Shown piece after piece: positions 36,069 to 48,800 of a DNA stretch of 64,000 bases. A program made the position numbers and the translations under genes. Under the pieces are notes generated by a model that saw only the letters and a list, made by a program, of their open reading frames with translations, did not search any database and had not been told where the DNA came from. Source of the stretch: Manihot esculenta (lineage: Eukaryota; Streptophyta; Magnoliopsida; Malpighiales; Euphorbiaceae); assembly GCF_001659605.2 (NCBI RefSeq), contig NC_035170.2:20971190-21035189 (forward strand), given 5' to 3'. How positions within the stretch are numbered: the first letter of the stretch is position 1; each line of letters starts with the position of its first letter.

Positions 36069-36694
36069 GCCACCAATACACTTTCTTCAGATCTTGATAC
36101 ATCTTGGTGGCTCCAGGATGGACACTATACCTAACATTATGAGCCTCTCTGACTCGCGGTTGTTGAAGCCGGTCAAAAATAACCTTTTCGGTTATCAACA
36201 ATATTGCTACTGCAAACAGTGGTAAAGGATCGAATCCACAGAAAATTGAAAACTTATCTATCTTTCTTAACAAGACCAAGAGAACTAACTGAAAGCAAAT
36301 AACTGAAAGAGAAATAACTAAAACGAGAACTAACTGAAAGCAAATAACTGAAAGAAAAATAACTGAAAGCGGAATAAAAATAAATTGCAGTAAAAGTAAA
36401 ATGAGGGGTTTGAGATTGATTTGATTAATAAACTACTGAAAGCAATTAAATGAGCGAATAATTAAAATGAAAGAGAAATCAATATGAGAAAGGTCTAGTT
36501 GAAGAGATGGATCAACTTCGGTTATTTGGATTGATCATTGAAACTCATGTTCTTTAGATTGATTCAATAGATTAGTTATGGAGATGAAAAATGCTTCTCA
36601 CCACCATGTCTCTCCTTATGATTAAACCAATTAGGGAACATCCTCTAATTAATTACTAATAAACAAATTGTCAAGAAACGTCCTTGGGCCTTAG

Positions 36695-37384
36695 TGATGT
36701 AAGCACGAACAACAACACCAAAAATGATGAGCTAGCATTGCCTCAAGGACCAATTACAAGGTTGATATCCAAGAGGATAAAGGAAGCACTTCAAGGATTC
36801 ATGAAGGAATCTGTTGAAGCTTTGCAAGTTCATTTTGAAGTTGAAGAACAATCTGACCATTCCAAGTCAATTAGGCCGAATGTGTCCTTATTGACAATCC
36901 AAATTTTGTATTTATAATGGATAGTTATTTAGTAGTTGGTAGTTAACCAGTAGTGGGTAGTTATTTAGTAGTGGGTAGTTAACCAGTAGTGGGTAGTTAT
37001 CCAGTAGTGGATAGTGGCATAGATCATGGATCCATGCATAGTAGTGGGAAGTGGCAAAGATCATGGGTCTTTATTTAGGTTATATAAGCATCTCTTTTTC
37101 TATATTGTACACACAGATTATCAATTATTCAATACAATTGCTTTATGTGATTCTTCTTTGAGAGCTTAAGAGATATCTTGGTTCTTGACATTACATCATG
37201 AATAAGGTTTGATACTAACTTGTATGTTTCTTATTCTTGCTGCTCTTAAAATCAATCCATTATAAGTGTTCTTAATTGCATGTTAATTAAGGGTGCTTTA
37301 GATTGGGGAATTATTTTCTGAATTAAGTTCTTTTTACTAGGGTATGTGTCGTTTCAGTCTCTAATAGGCTGGGGTTCCGCATCA
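36695..37384 (+). mobile_element. Solo LTR H nested in G, TSD CTTAG
   Basis: TG...CA ends (TGATGTAAGC to GTTCCGCATCA) with CTTAG on both sides (36690-36694 and 37385-37389). 690 bp. The start encodes an open frame with LPQGPITRLISKRIKEALQG, a motif found near the end of some Ty3/gypsy coding regions. A TATA-like TTATATAAGC lies at about 37079. A solo LTR is the simplest reading. Confidence 0.85.
36915..37018. repeat. Tandem repeat of about 17 bp in LTR H
   Basis: About six head-to-tail copies of TAGTAGTGGGTAGTTA with alternating TT and ACC joints. Confidence 0.85.
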
Positions 37385-39096
37385 CTTAGGCATCAAAACA
37401 ATTGTTAATTGCATAAAGAAAGAGAGAAATCCAATCCTAGCTACTCAAACGCATGAGATGTTGCTAGATCATACAATTTCTTAGTTGTTACACCAAGTGT
37501 TCTTATGTTTGAACAATTCAAGCAATTACGGACTTAAAATTATCCAAACTAAAAATTAATTACCTTGCAATCAAGAATCAAGTGGCCAGTTTGATCAAAA
37601 CAACAAAGTAATAATAGATTTCAAGCATGAACTGTATGAATATTGAATAACCAAAAGACAAACAATGTGTGTTCAGATCTCACAATCCATAAAACAACCT
37701 TAGTTTCAACCAATCTTCAACTAGATAAAAAGGTTTCAGCCACTCATGGCTGAAATAAAATCAAAAATAAAAGAAAAGGAAGAAGAAGATGAAGAGAAGA
37801 TGGAGCCGGATGAGAGTCTTGCGTAGAAGGAGTTACAAAAACGTGGAGAGAGAGTCGGCTGGCCTTTAAGGAGTCTTTAAATAGGTTTTAGATGCTGACC
37901 TTGCTGTCCTAGAAGTACTTGCTGCCCAAGTTGAGTCAGAAAAGGAAAGATGTGCGTTGTAAAGGCTTCAGAAGGAAGGAGGCGCGCGGATGCTCTTTAG
38001 GGGGAAGGTGGGTGCACGGCATGCATGAGCAGAAGGGAAAGTGAATCTGTCCAGTATTTCCTTTTTAGGTGGAGCCTTCATTTGAATTTTGAATGCTGAA
38101 TGCAGAAGAGGCAAGTGCGTCTTCATGAAATCTTACTGCCTAAATAGGAAGATATGACTGCTGCAGTGTGTGCACATCTTTGAACAAGGAAAGAAAGATC
38201 TGCGATTTGAATTTCAAATAATCTTATGACTGAGCTTTCCTTATTTGCTTTTGCTTCTGCACTTTCCTTATTTAAAAACTTTCCTTTTTTGGCACTTTCC
38301 ATATTTGACACTTTTTGGCAGTTTTAAGAGCATGTTCACTAGATTGTCTCTTTACACCTAATATCTGCAAAACATGATTAAAACCACAAAATTAGGCAGA
38401 AATAGTGTAAAATAACATCAATAATATCATGATAAAATGGGCTAAAATATGCTCTATCACTCTCTCATAATGTCTCCTTTCAATCCTATGTCATCTAGTA
38501 CACATAATCTGTTTCCATAATGGAGAATTCCTCGATTATCAAACCTGAAATCACTATTCTTACATTACTGAACAACTCCTGCTATTTTTACCAACTCTAA
38601 CTCCTCGTGCTCTTTTTGTGCCACTTATTCTAGAATACAGGTGTCACTTGTATTTGTGCCACTAAAGCACATGTACCAGACAACTCCAGCTATAAGCCTT
38701 CATTAGCAAGTCTGTAAAACTCTTTCACTGCTGGTCTTCTTTCCACTGATATGAGATAAACTGCCAAGTGATTTCCGGCTAAGAGCATCTGCCACTACAT
38801 TTGCTTTACCAGATGATATTAGATTTTGCAATCATAATCACTAAGCAGTTCTACCCATCTCCTCTATCTTAAGTTAAATAACTCTCTCTAACTCAAGATG
38901 TATTATAAACTCTTATGATCTATAAAGATCTCACATTTCACCCCATACATGTAATGCCTCCACATCTTGAGTGTAAAAATCACAACTGCCATCTCTAGAT
39001 CATGTGTAGGATAATCTAACTTGTGCTTCTTCAACTGTCTAGAAATATAAGCTATTACCTTATCCTTCTGCATCAACACATAACCTAGTCCCACTC

Positions 39097-41405
39097 TATA
39101 ACGACCCGAAAATCGGACCGCTACCGGCGCTAGGATCCAGATCGGCTTAAGGCCGTCGGGACCCGTAGCAAGCCAACATATATCCTGTGAACCTGTTTAA
39201 TCCCATACATGATCAACAACATACATAAAAATTAAAAATTTTCTTTTCATTCACTCATACACCAAACTCAACCTGTGCATGCACTATACATAAACATAAC
39301 CGTAAACATTGACCCCTCTTTGGGATCTCATCAATGCCCCAATGGTGACATAACATGTGTTGAGTTGGTTTACATAAACATCATAAAACATCTGAGATCA
39401 TGTATTAAAAAGCGAATACAATACTCTATGGTCAAGCACACCTCTAACATCCATGAATATCTTTACATTACATTTCTATACTATACTTAACATAACATCT
39501 CAACATTTTTCATGTCCACTCTATCTATTACATAATCAAGACTTTATTACTCTTGCTGACTTCCTGGTCTACCCTGTACCTGCAAGCCTGGGGGTTAAGG
39601 GAGAGGGGTGAGCTATAAAGCCCAGTGAGCAGAATAATAAAAACATTATATTAACATTTCATGCTCTCATGGAATGCATCACATCACAAGCATATCACAT
39701 CAAGGATGAACTTGTCACCAGTAGCCCTCTACATATCCAATAGTGCCAGAACGTAGAATGGGTCCTGGTCTTTCTCTTACATAGCATAACATAACATTCC
39801 AATGTGCCAGAACGTAGAATGGGTCCTGGTCTTTCTCTTACATAGTACCAGCGAACGTAGAATGGGTCCCATTGGTCTTTCCTTTCTGTACCGTACATAC
39901 CATATCGTCACATCATAGGTCGAGGGCTATGGATCATCCAATGTTCATCCACATCAACAACAAAATATGCAATGCAACATATTCGTGAATTATAATGCAA
40001 ACAACCTAGTATATCTCATGGCATTAATGATGCGTGAATCATGCTAAAATATCCATTATTTGTTTTAAAACGTAATGAGTTATTCCACTCACCTTTGGAT
40101 AGCTCTGACCAGACACTGGAGCAGCTGACTCACTGCTGGGGTCCTCGATTCCTCGGGTCCGAACCTACACAGGTGGACTCAAATGAGGGACCAAACATAC
40201 ATGAACATAACTCTAAACTACTCCCCAAAAACCCTCTAGAACATCATGAAACAAACATAGAAAAACATGCAAAGAAGGGCTGGACAGGGCACTTTCGGCG
40301 GCAGGTTCGGCGGCCGAAAGTCCCTCCAGAGCCGAAAGTCAGGCAGGTTCGGCGGCACCTTCGGTGGCCGAAACTCCCAGACAGAGACGAAACTCATGCA
40401 TGTTCGGCGGCACTTTCGGCGACCGAAACTGCCCTCCAGAGATGAAAGTCCTCTTTCGGGGGCAGGCTTCGGCAGCCGAAGGCTGCCTCCACAAGCGGGT
40501 TTGGCGGCCGAAAGTTCCTTCGGCGGCCGAACCTGAGTTTCTCCAAAGTGGCAGAAACTCAGCTCCAACATGCACAACCGCCTCCCAAACCTTTCAAACA
40601 TGCATAAACCTATTCTACAACACTCCCAAACATACACAATCAAGCATACAAGTTCATAGGGGTCTCAAACTAGCCTAAACCCCAATTACAACACATCAAC
40701 ATACCCACATTGCTAAAAAACACTCATTAAACCCATAAACTCAAAACAACCTAAACATGCATTTCTATTCCATAAACTTGTATAAAACTTGTTTAAAACA
40801 CATCATAAGCTAGAGATCGACTCTTACCTCTTGAAGATCTATAGTAGAGGCAATTTAACTTGGAGTTGGGAGAGATTTTAGCTCCTTGGGTCTCCAAGCT
40901 CAAAACTTGACCTTTTGCTCAAAAATCTTCAAAACAAGGTGAAAACTAGTGAAAATCATGAAAGATTTGAAGGAAAGAACTCAAGATCGGTGAGGGGCGG
41001 CGGAGAGCTCACCTTGGCCGAAAATGGGGAAAAAGCTCGCCCGTTTTCGGCTAAGGGACCCCATTATAGGTGGCTGGCCAGGCCACATTCGGGAGCCGAA
41101 CGTGCCTCCGCATGCATGCCATGTTCGGCGGCCGAACCTGGACTTCCCTCACTTATGCTTTCGGGGGCCTAAAGCACTCCCGAAGTGCATGCATGTTCGG
41201 CAGCCGAACTTGAGGTTCGGCGGCCGAACCTGGGTCTTCCTTCAAGATCATTTTCAAGCAAAAACTCATTTCTTTCTTGATTAAAAACATAAAACACATT
41301 AAAACATTTTATGAAAACATGCTTTTACCCTTCTAGAGGTCTCCGACACCTGAGATTCCACCAGACGGTAGGAATTCCGATATCGGAGTCTAGTCGGGTA
41401 TTACA
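39097..41405 (-). repeat. 3' LTR of element B
   Basis: 2,309 bp. Left end TATAACGACCC (G to A change in TGTAACG), right end GGGTATTACA. It holds three minisatellite units (39743-39875) and two palindrome clusters (40290-40530 and 41120-41230). The overlapping short open frames here come from the GC-rich palindromes. Confidence 0.92.
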
Positions 41406-41504
41406 TTCTCCCCTCCTTAAGAACATTCGTCCCCGAATGTTCCTCAACTAGTACAAGCATGGCATACAACATAACATACACATAAAACACACATAAAACT
41501 AACC

Positions 41505-43529
41505 TCAAAAGAGATAAGGGTACTGAAGGAGCATGGACTCCCGTGTCTCCCAAGTGCATTCTTCTAAATTGTGGTGGTTCCACAGGACTTTCACCATCGG
41601 GATTTCCTTGTTTCTCAGCTTCCTGATCTGGGTGTCTATGATCCGTACTGGCTGCTCAACATAAGTGAGATCTTCTTGGATCTCCACGTCAGGTTGACTA
41701 AGAACCTTGCCCGGATCTGACACAAACTTCCTCAACATGGAAACATGGAAAACCGGATGGATTCTTTCCATTGAAGCAGGTAAATCCAGCTTGTACGATA
41801 CATTCCCAATCTTTTGCAAGATTTCAAAGGGTCCGATGTATCGTGGGGCTAGTTTACCTTTCTTCCCAAAGCGAACCACTCCTTTCATAGGAGACACCTT
41901 GAGCAATACCAGATCCCCCTCCTGAAACTCTACTTGCCTTCTGCGGATGCCTGCATAACTCTTCTGTCTGCTTGCAGCAGTCTTGATCCTTTCTCTGATT
42001 ATGGGTACCACCTTGCTGGTGATCTCTACTAGCTCAGGCCCTGCCAAGGCCTTTTCTCCAACCTCTTCCCAGCAAACAGGTGACCTGCACTTCCTTCCAT
42101 ATAAAGCTTCATATGGAGCCATCCCGATGCTAGCATGATGGCTGTTATTGTAGGCAAACTCCACCAAGGGTAGATGCTGCCTCCAAGAACCGCCAAAATC
42201 CAGCACACACATTCTGAGCATATCTTCTATTGTCTGGATGGTCCTTTCTGATTGTCCGTCTGTCTGAGGGTGGAAGGCAGTGCTAAAATCCAACCTGGTA
42301 CCCATGGCATTCTGCAGACTCCGCCAAAACCTGGAGGTGAACTGGGGTCCTCTATCGGACACTATTGAAACAGGAACCCCATGCAGCCTGACGATCTCAT
42401 CAACATACACCTGCGCCAACTTGTCTACAGAATAGCCACTCCTGACAGGGATGAAGTGAGCAGATTTGGTGACTCTGTCCACAATCACCCATATGGAGTC
42501 CAATCTGTTGGACGCCGCCGGTAACCCCACTACGAAGTCCATAGCTATATTTTCCCATTTTCACTCTGGAATAGGTAGCAGGTTAAGTATTCCAGCCGGC
42601 TTCTGATGTTCTAGCTTCACCCTCTGACACACTTCGTAGGCTGACACGAACTGTGCCACTTCTCTCTTCATAGCTGGCCACCAATAAACTTTCTTCAGAT
42701 CTTGGTACATCTTGGTGGCTCTGGGGTGAATGTTGTACCTTGCATTATGAGCCTCTCTCATAATGTCTCCCTTTAGCCCTATGTCATCTGGTACACATAG
42801 TCGGCTCCCATAGCAGAGGATCCCCTTGCTGTCGAATCTGAACTCACTATCTTTGCCTGACTGAACAGTCCTGGCAATCTTCACTAACTCTGGGTCCTCA
42901 TGCTGTTTCTGAGCCACCTGCTCCAGAAACACGGGTGCCACTCTCATCTGAGCAACTAAAGCACCTGTACCAGACAACTCCAACTGTAGACCTTCCTCTA
43001 TGAGCTTGTAAAACTCCTTCACCACTGGTCTCCTCTCTGCCGAGTGATTTCCGGCTTAAGGCGTCTGCCACAACATTCGCCTTACTCGGATGGTACTGAA
43101 TCTTGCAATCATAATCGCTCAGCAGTTCTACCCATCTTATCTGTCTCAGATTCAGATCTCTTTGACTCAGGATGTACTGCAGGCTCTTATGATCTGTGAA
43201 GATCTCACATTTAACCCCATAGAGGTAGTGCCTCCACATCTTGAGTGCAAAGATTACTGCTACCATCTCCAAGTCATGTGTGGGGTAATTCAACTCATGC
43301 TTCTTCAGCTGTCTAGAAGCATAAGCAATCACCCTTTCATTCTGCATTAGCACACAACCCAGTCCCACACGGGACGCATCACAAAACACTGAGAAGTCTT
43401 CATTACTAGATGGCAGGGCTAACACTGGTGCTGAAGTCAACCTCTTCTTGAGCTCCTCAAAGCTCTCTTCACACTGATCAGTCCATGCAAACTTCTGATT
43501 CTTCCTGGTTAGTCTGTTCAGAGGAGCTG
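41505..43529 (-). pseudogene. Element B: RNase H, integrase, chromodomain
   Basis: Reading downward on the minus strand from 43529: RNase H ([38 protein letters not shown]), a frame break near 43030-43050 where about 20 bp are missing relative to A, the integrase HHCC region ([20 protein letters not shown], a C-x-x-C with one Cys as Tyr: SAYEVCQRV), a TGA near 42560 (TGG to TGA), the integrase core ([42 protein letters not shown]), and the chromodomain-like end to the stop at 41505. Close to A, but inactive. Confidence 0.9.
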
Positions 43530-44163
43530 CAATTTGTAACGACCCAAAAATCGGACCGCTACCGGCGCTAGGATCCGGGTCGACTTAAGGCCGCCGGGAC
43601 CCGTAGCAAGCCTGACATAAAACCTGTGAACCTGCATAATCCCATACATGATCAACAACATACATAAAAATTAAAACTTTTCTTTCCATGAACATCAACC
43701 AAACTCAACCTGTGCATAACATTAATATAAACATAACTATGATCCCTCTGTGGGATCTCATCTGTGCCCTCAAAGGGTAACATAACCTGTGTTGAGCTGG
43801 TTTACATAAACATCATAACATAAGATCATGTACATACAAAAGGGATTAACAATATACTATGGTCAAGCACAACTCTATCCTCAATAACCCCATTACATAA
43901 CATACTGAATATTTTTACATTTCATCATAATACAATTGTCATGTCCACAATCTAACTATTACATACATATGACCTTCTTTTTCTCTTCTTGCCTTCTCTA
44001 TCTATCCCGTACCTGCAAACCTGGGGGTTAGGGGAGAGGGGTGAGCTAGATGCCCAGTGAGTAGAACTATAAAAAGAATATTTAAAACATGCCATCATGA
44101 AATGCGTCACTGCGCAAACAAATCACACCACGGATGGACTGATTCAAAAATCCCTCAACTCCA

Positions 44164-44290
44164 TGCCCGGCCCTATTATGGGCACCACAGGACTTCGTAT
44201 TGCCCGGCCCTATTATGGGCACCACAGGACTTCGTACTCGGAGTTATTGCCCGGCCCTATTATGGGCACCACAGGACTTCGTATTCAGAA
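44164..44290. repeat. LTR minisatellite, three units (copy A 3' LTR)
   Basis: Three copies of GCCCGGCCCTATTATGGGCA plus CCACAGGACTTCGTA, spaced 37-47 bp apart. The same array is at 51711-51838 in the 5' LTR. Related Tekay LTRs carry a variant unit (GCCAGGGGCGTAGAATGGGC) at the same place. Confidence 0.92.
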
Positions 44291-44654
44291 GGCTAATGAA
44301 TCATCCTAATGTCCATCCACTAACATTTATCACAACAATGCAATGCGGCATATTCGTGAATTCTAGTGCAAACAACCTATAATATGATCATGATGCATGA
44401 AGCATGATAAAAGCATTTCATTTCTTAATTTAAAAGGTCAAGTTTAGTTCCACTCACCTCTGGCAAACTCTGACAAACTCTGTAGCAGCTGGCTCACTGC
44501 TGGGGTCCTTGGTTCCTCGGGTCCGAACCTACACAGGTGGACTCCAATGAGGGACCAAACATATATAAACATGACTCTAAAATGTCCCCCAAAAACCCCC
44601 TAAAACATCATGAAAACATCACAGAAAATATGCATGAAATGGCTGAACAGGGCA

Positions 44655-44855
44655 CTTTCGGCGGCACCTTCGGCGGCCGAAAGTCCTGGACAGAGACGAA
44701 ACTCAGCTAGGTTCGGCGGCACCTTCGGCGGCCGAAAGTGCCAGACAGAGACGAAAGTCTCTCTTCGGGGGCAGCTTCGGCAGCCGAAAGGCCTGCCTCC
44801 CCAGCCATGTTCGGCGGCCGAAAGTACCTTCGGCTGCCGAACCTGGTTTCTGCCA
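44655..44855. repeat. Palindrome cluster 1 (transcribed part of the LTR)
   Basis: Five or more copies of TTCGGC[G/A/T]GCCGAA or its half site, paired as TTCGGCGGCA + TTCGGCGGCCGAAAGT. Equivalent clusters occur in the 5' LTR (52200-52395), B (40290-40530), the solo LTR (27070-27205) and C (56700-56890). Confidence 0.9.
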
Positions 44856-45717
44856 AAGGGCAGAAACTTGGCTCCCTTTGCCCATATCGCCTCCAAACCT
44901 ACCAATCATGCATATTTTTCAACCCAAAGCATGCATACAAGTTCCTAGGGGCCTCAAACAAGTATATACCCCATCTACAACACTTCACAAACACACAAAC
45001 AAGCTACATTGTTCATCAAACATCAAAAACCTAACATTTACTCAAACATGCATATATCCCTAAACATGCCATTCTACCCCATGAGTCTTGCATAAAACTT
45101 GTTTAAAACATAAAAAGACTTCAAGATCGACCCTTACCTCTTGAAGATCGAGAGTAGAGGCGACCTAACTTGGAGTTGGGAGAAATTCGGCTCCTTGGGT
45201 CTCCAAGCTCAAAACTTGCTCAAAACTTACAAATCTTCGAAGCAAAAGTTATAAACTTGTTAAAACCATGAAAAATCTAAGGAAAACACTCAAGATTGAG
45301 GAAGGAGCGGCGGAGACTCACCTTGGCCGACGAAGGGGAAAAAGCTCGCCCGTGCGGACCAAGGGGACCCTTTTATAGTGGTTGGCCAGGCCACGTTTCG
45401 GGGGCCGAATGTGCCTCTGTATCCATGCAAATGTTCGGCGGCCGAACCTGCAATTCCCTCACTCATGCTTTCGGGGGCCTAACGTGCCTCCTAATCACAT
45501 GCATGTTCGGCGGCCGAACTTGTCTTTCGGCGGCCGAACCTGAGTTTTTTCCTTAGAGAATTTTCATGCAAAAACTCATTTAAAATCATACTTAAAAACA
45601 TTAAAATGCATGAAAACATTTTACAAAAACATGAATCTACCCTTCTAGAGGTCTCCGACATCCGAGATTCCACCGGACGGTAGGAATTCCGATACCGGAG
45701 TCTAGCCGGGTATTACA

Positions 45718-45740
45718 TTCTCCCCCCCTTAAGAACATTC
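45718..45740 (-). other. Polypurine tract of copy A
   Basis: On the minus strand CTTAAGGGGGGGAGAA lies directly before the 3' LTR. The same tract is seen next to the 3' LTRs of B, C and D. Confidence 0.9.
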
Positions 45741-45814
45741 GTCCCCGAATGTTCCTCACTAGCACATGCATAGCAAACAACATATCATACACATAAGACA
45801 CATAGAGACTAACC

Positions 45815-48800
45815 TTAAAAGAGATGAGGATATTGCCGGAGCATAGACTCCCGTGTCTCCCAGGTGCATTCTTCCATATTGTGGTGGTTCCACAGGACTT
45901 TCACCATCGGGATTTCCTTGTTTCTCAGCTTCCTGATCTGGGTGTCTAGGATCCGTACTGGTTGCTCAACATAGGTGAGATCCTCTTGGATCTCCACATC
46001 AGGTTCACTAAGAACCTTGCCCGGATCTGACATGAATTTTCTCAACATAGAAACATGGAAAACCGGATGGATTCTCTCCATTGAAGCAGGTAAATCCAGC
46101 TTGTACGATACATTCCCAATCCTTTGCAGGACTTCAAAGGGTCCGATGTATCGCGGAGCCAGCTTACCCTTCTTCCCGAACCGAACCACTCCTTTCATTG
46201 GAGACACCTTAAGCAACACCAGATCCCCCTCCTGAAACTCTACTAGTCTTCTGCGGATGTCTGCATAACTCTTCTGTCTGCTTGCAGCTGTCTTGATTCT
46301 TTCTCTGATTAAGGGTACCACCCTGCTGGTGATCTCTACTAGTTCGGGCCCTGCCAAGCCCTTTTCTCCAACTTCCTCCCAGCAAACAGGTGACCTACAC
46401 TTCCTCCCATATAAAGCTTCATATGGAGCCATCCCGATGCTAGCATGATGGCTGTTATTGTAGGCGAACTCCACCAAAGGTAGATGCTGCCTCCAAGAAC
46501 CGCCAAAGTCCAGCACACACATTCTCAGCATATCTTCTATGGTTTGGATGGTCCTCTCTGACTGTCCGTCTGTCTGTGGGTGGAAGGCAGTGCTGAAATC
46601 CAATCTAGTACCCATGGCATCCTGCAGACTCTGCCAAAACCTGGAGGTGAACTGGGGTCCTCTATCTGACACAATAGAAACAGGAACCCCATGCAGTCTG
46701 ACTATCTCATCTACATACACCTGCGCCAACTTGTCCACAGAATAGCCACTCCTGACAGGGATGAAGTGAGCAGATTTGGTGAGTCTGTCCACAATCACCC
46801 ATATGGAGTCCAATCTGTTGGACGTCGCCGGTAACCCCACTACGAAGTCCATAGCTATATTCTCCCATTTCCACTCTGGAATAGGTAGCGGGTTAAGCAT
46901 TCCAGCCGGCTTCTGGTGTTCCAGCTTCACCCTCTGACACACTTCGCAGGCTGACACAAACTGTGCCACTTCTCTCTTCATAGCTGGCCACCAATAAACC
47001 TTTTTCAGATCCTGATACATCTTGGTGGCTCCGGGGTGAATGCTGTATCTTGCATTATGAGCCTCTCTCATAATGTCTCCTTTTAGCCCTATGTCATCTG
47101 GTACACACAATCGACTCCCATAGCGGAGGATCCCCTTATTGTCGAATCTAAACTCACTGTCCTTGCCTGACTGAACAGTCCTGGCAATCTTCACTAACTC
47201 TGGGTCCTCATGCTGTTTCTGAGCCACTTGCTCCAGAAACACAGGTGTCACTTTCATCTGAGCAACTAAGGCGCCTGTACCAGATAACTCCAACTGTAGA
47301 CCTTCCTCAATGAGCTTGTAAATCTCCTTCACCACTGGTCTCCTCTCTGCCGTGATGTGGGATAGACTGCCTAGTGACTTCCGGCTTAGGGCGTCTGCCA
47401 CGACATTCGCCTTACCCGGATGATACTGAATCTTACAATCATAGTCACTCAGCAGTTCTACCCATCTCCTCTGTCTCAAATTCAAATCTCTTTGACTCAG
47501 GATGTACTGCAGGCTCTTATGATCGGTGAAGATCTCACATTTTACCCCATAGAGGTAGTGCCTCCACATCTTGAGTGCAAAGATTACTGCTGCCATCTCA
47601 AGGTCATGTGTGGGGTAATTCAACTCATGCTTCTTTAGCTGCCTAGAAGCATAAGCAATCACCCTCTCATTCTGCATAAGCACACAACCCAGTCCCACAC
47701 GGGATGCATCACAAAAGACTGTAAAGTCCTCATCACTAGATGGCAGAGCTAAAACTGGTGCTGACGTCAATCTCTTCTTAAGCTCTTCAAAACTTTCCTC
47801 GCACTGGTCGGTCCACAGAAACTTCTGATTCTTCCTAGTTAGTCTGGTCATAGGAGCTGCTATCTTTGAGAAGTCCTGAACGAACCTCCTGTAGTAACCT
47901 GCCAAACCCAAGAAACTCCTGATCTCTGTCACTGAAGTGGGTCTAGGCCAGTTAGCCACAGTTTCTGTCTTCTTGGGGTCTACCTCTATTCCATTCTCTG
48001 ACACTACATGCCCCAAGAATGAAATGCTCCTCAGCCAGAACTCACACTTAGAGAACTTGGCATACAAGCCATGTTCCCTCAAGGTCTGTAGAACCAACCT
48101 CAGATGATGGGCATGCTCCTCTGCATTCCTGGAATACACTAAGATATCATCTATGAAGACAATAACAAAGTGATCCAGGTACTGGCTAAACACTCTGTTC
48201 ATGAGATCCATGAATGCTGCAGGGGCGTTAGTTAACCCGAACGGCATCACAAGGAACTCAAAATGCCCATATCTGGTCCTGAAAGCTGTCTTTGGTACGT
48301 CCTCTTCCCTGATCCTCAACTGATGGTATCCCGATCTCAGATCTATTTTGGAGAAACAACCCGCTCCTGCTAGCTGGTCGAATAGATCGTCGATCCTTGG
48401 CAATGGGTACTTGTTCTTAGTAGTGACTTTGTTCAACTGTCTGTAGTCGATACAAAGCCTAAGAGATCCATCCTTCTTTCTCACAAACAAAACTGGAGCA
48501 CCCCAGGGTGAGGTACTCGGTCGGATGAAGCCCTTGTCTACCAGCTCCTGTAATTGCTCCTTCAACTCTTTCAATTCTGCTGGTGCCATCCTGTAGGGAG
48601 GGATAGAGATCGGTCGGGTTCCAGGCATTAATTCTATCTCGAACTCTATCTCCCTAGCAGGTGGTAAACCTGGCAGTTCGTCTGGGAACACATCTAAGAA
48701 CTCTCTAACCACTGGCACCGAGGCGGGCTCTCTAGCCTGACTATTAAGCTCTCTCACATGAGCCAAATACCCCTGACATCCCTTCCTAAGCAACCTACGA

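Larger units (their letters stand above)
36150..38459 (-). mobile_element. Solo LTR G, same family as F, TSD CTCTC
   Basis: TG...CA ends (TGACTCGCGG to GCTCTATCA); CTCTC on both sides (36145-36149 and 38460-38464). Excluding nested H and its TSD copy it is about 1,615 bp and aligns with F (shared GGATCGAATCCACAGA start, ACGTCCTTGGG middle, similar end). Minus orientation, no coding sequence. It landed only about 75 bp from F within D. Confidence 0.88.
31235..39096 (-). mobile_element. Degenerate Tekay-type element D with nested solo LTRs
   Basis: On the minus strand, 3' LTR 31235-33281, a polypurine tract (33282-33300), then integrase and RNase H sequence interrupted by F (34533-36068), G (36150-38459, itself containing H) and, at 39096, by element B. 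The 5' half lies beyond B, outside the window. Both LTR ends have decayed (TATAACG, TATTATA instead of TGTAACG, TATTACA). It is the oldest Tekay copy in the nest. Confidence 0.85.
33382..39096 (-). pseudogene. Element D pol remnant: RNase H, integrase, chromodomain
   Basis: Three coding stretches on the minus strand, separated by insertions. 38464-39096 holds RNase H ([42 protein letters not shown]). 36074-36149 is the integrase zinc-finger area. 33382-34527 holds the integrase core and tail ([36 protein letters not shown], then ILQKIENVSYKLNLP and HPIFHVSMLRRF) and the chromodomain-like end ([19 protein letters not shown], broken by a stop). Many nonsense codons and small indels are present. 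It derives from a polyprotein like that of copy A. Confidence 0.85.
43535..45717 (-). repeat. 3' LTR of copy A
   Basis: 2,183 bp; TGTAACGACCC to CGGGTATTACA. Lacks one 20-bp palindrome unit present in the 5' LTR near 52990. Otherwise almost identical to it. Confidence 0.96.

Noticed and set aside
40041..40678. Several overlapping open frames on both strands (60-135 codons), likewise at 26.9-27.3, 44.6-45.0, 52.1-52.6 and 56.6-57.0 kb
   Set aside because: They lie in Tekay LTRs and are open only because the GC-rich palindromes lack stop codons; they overlap on both strands and are not conserved as proteins.
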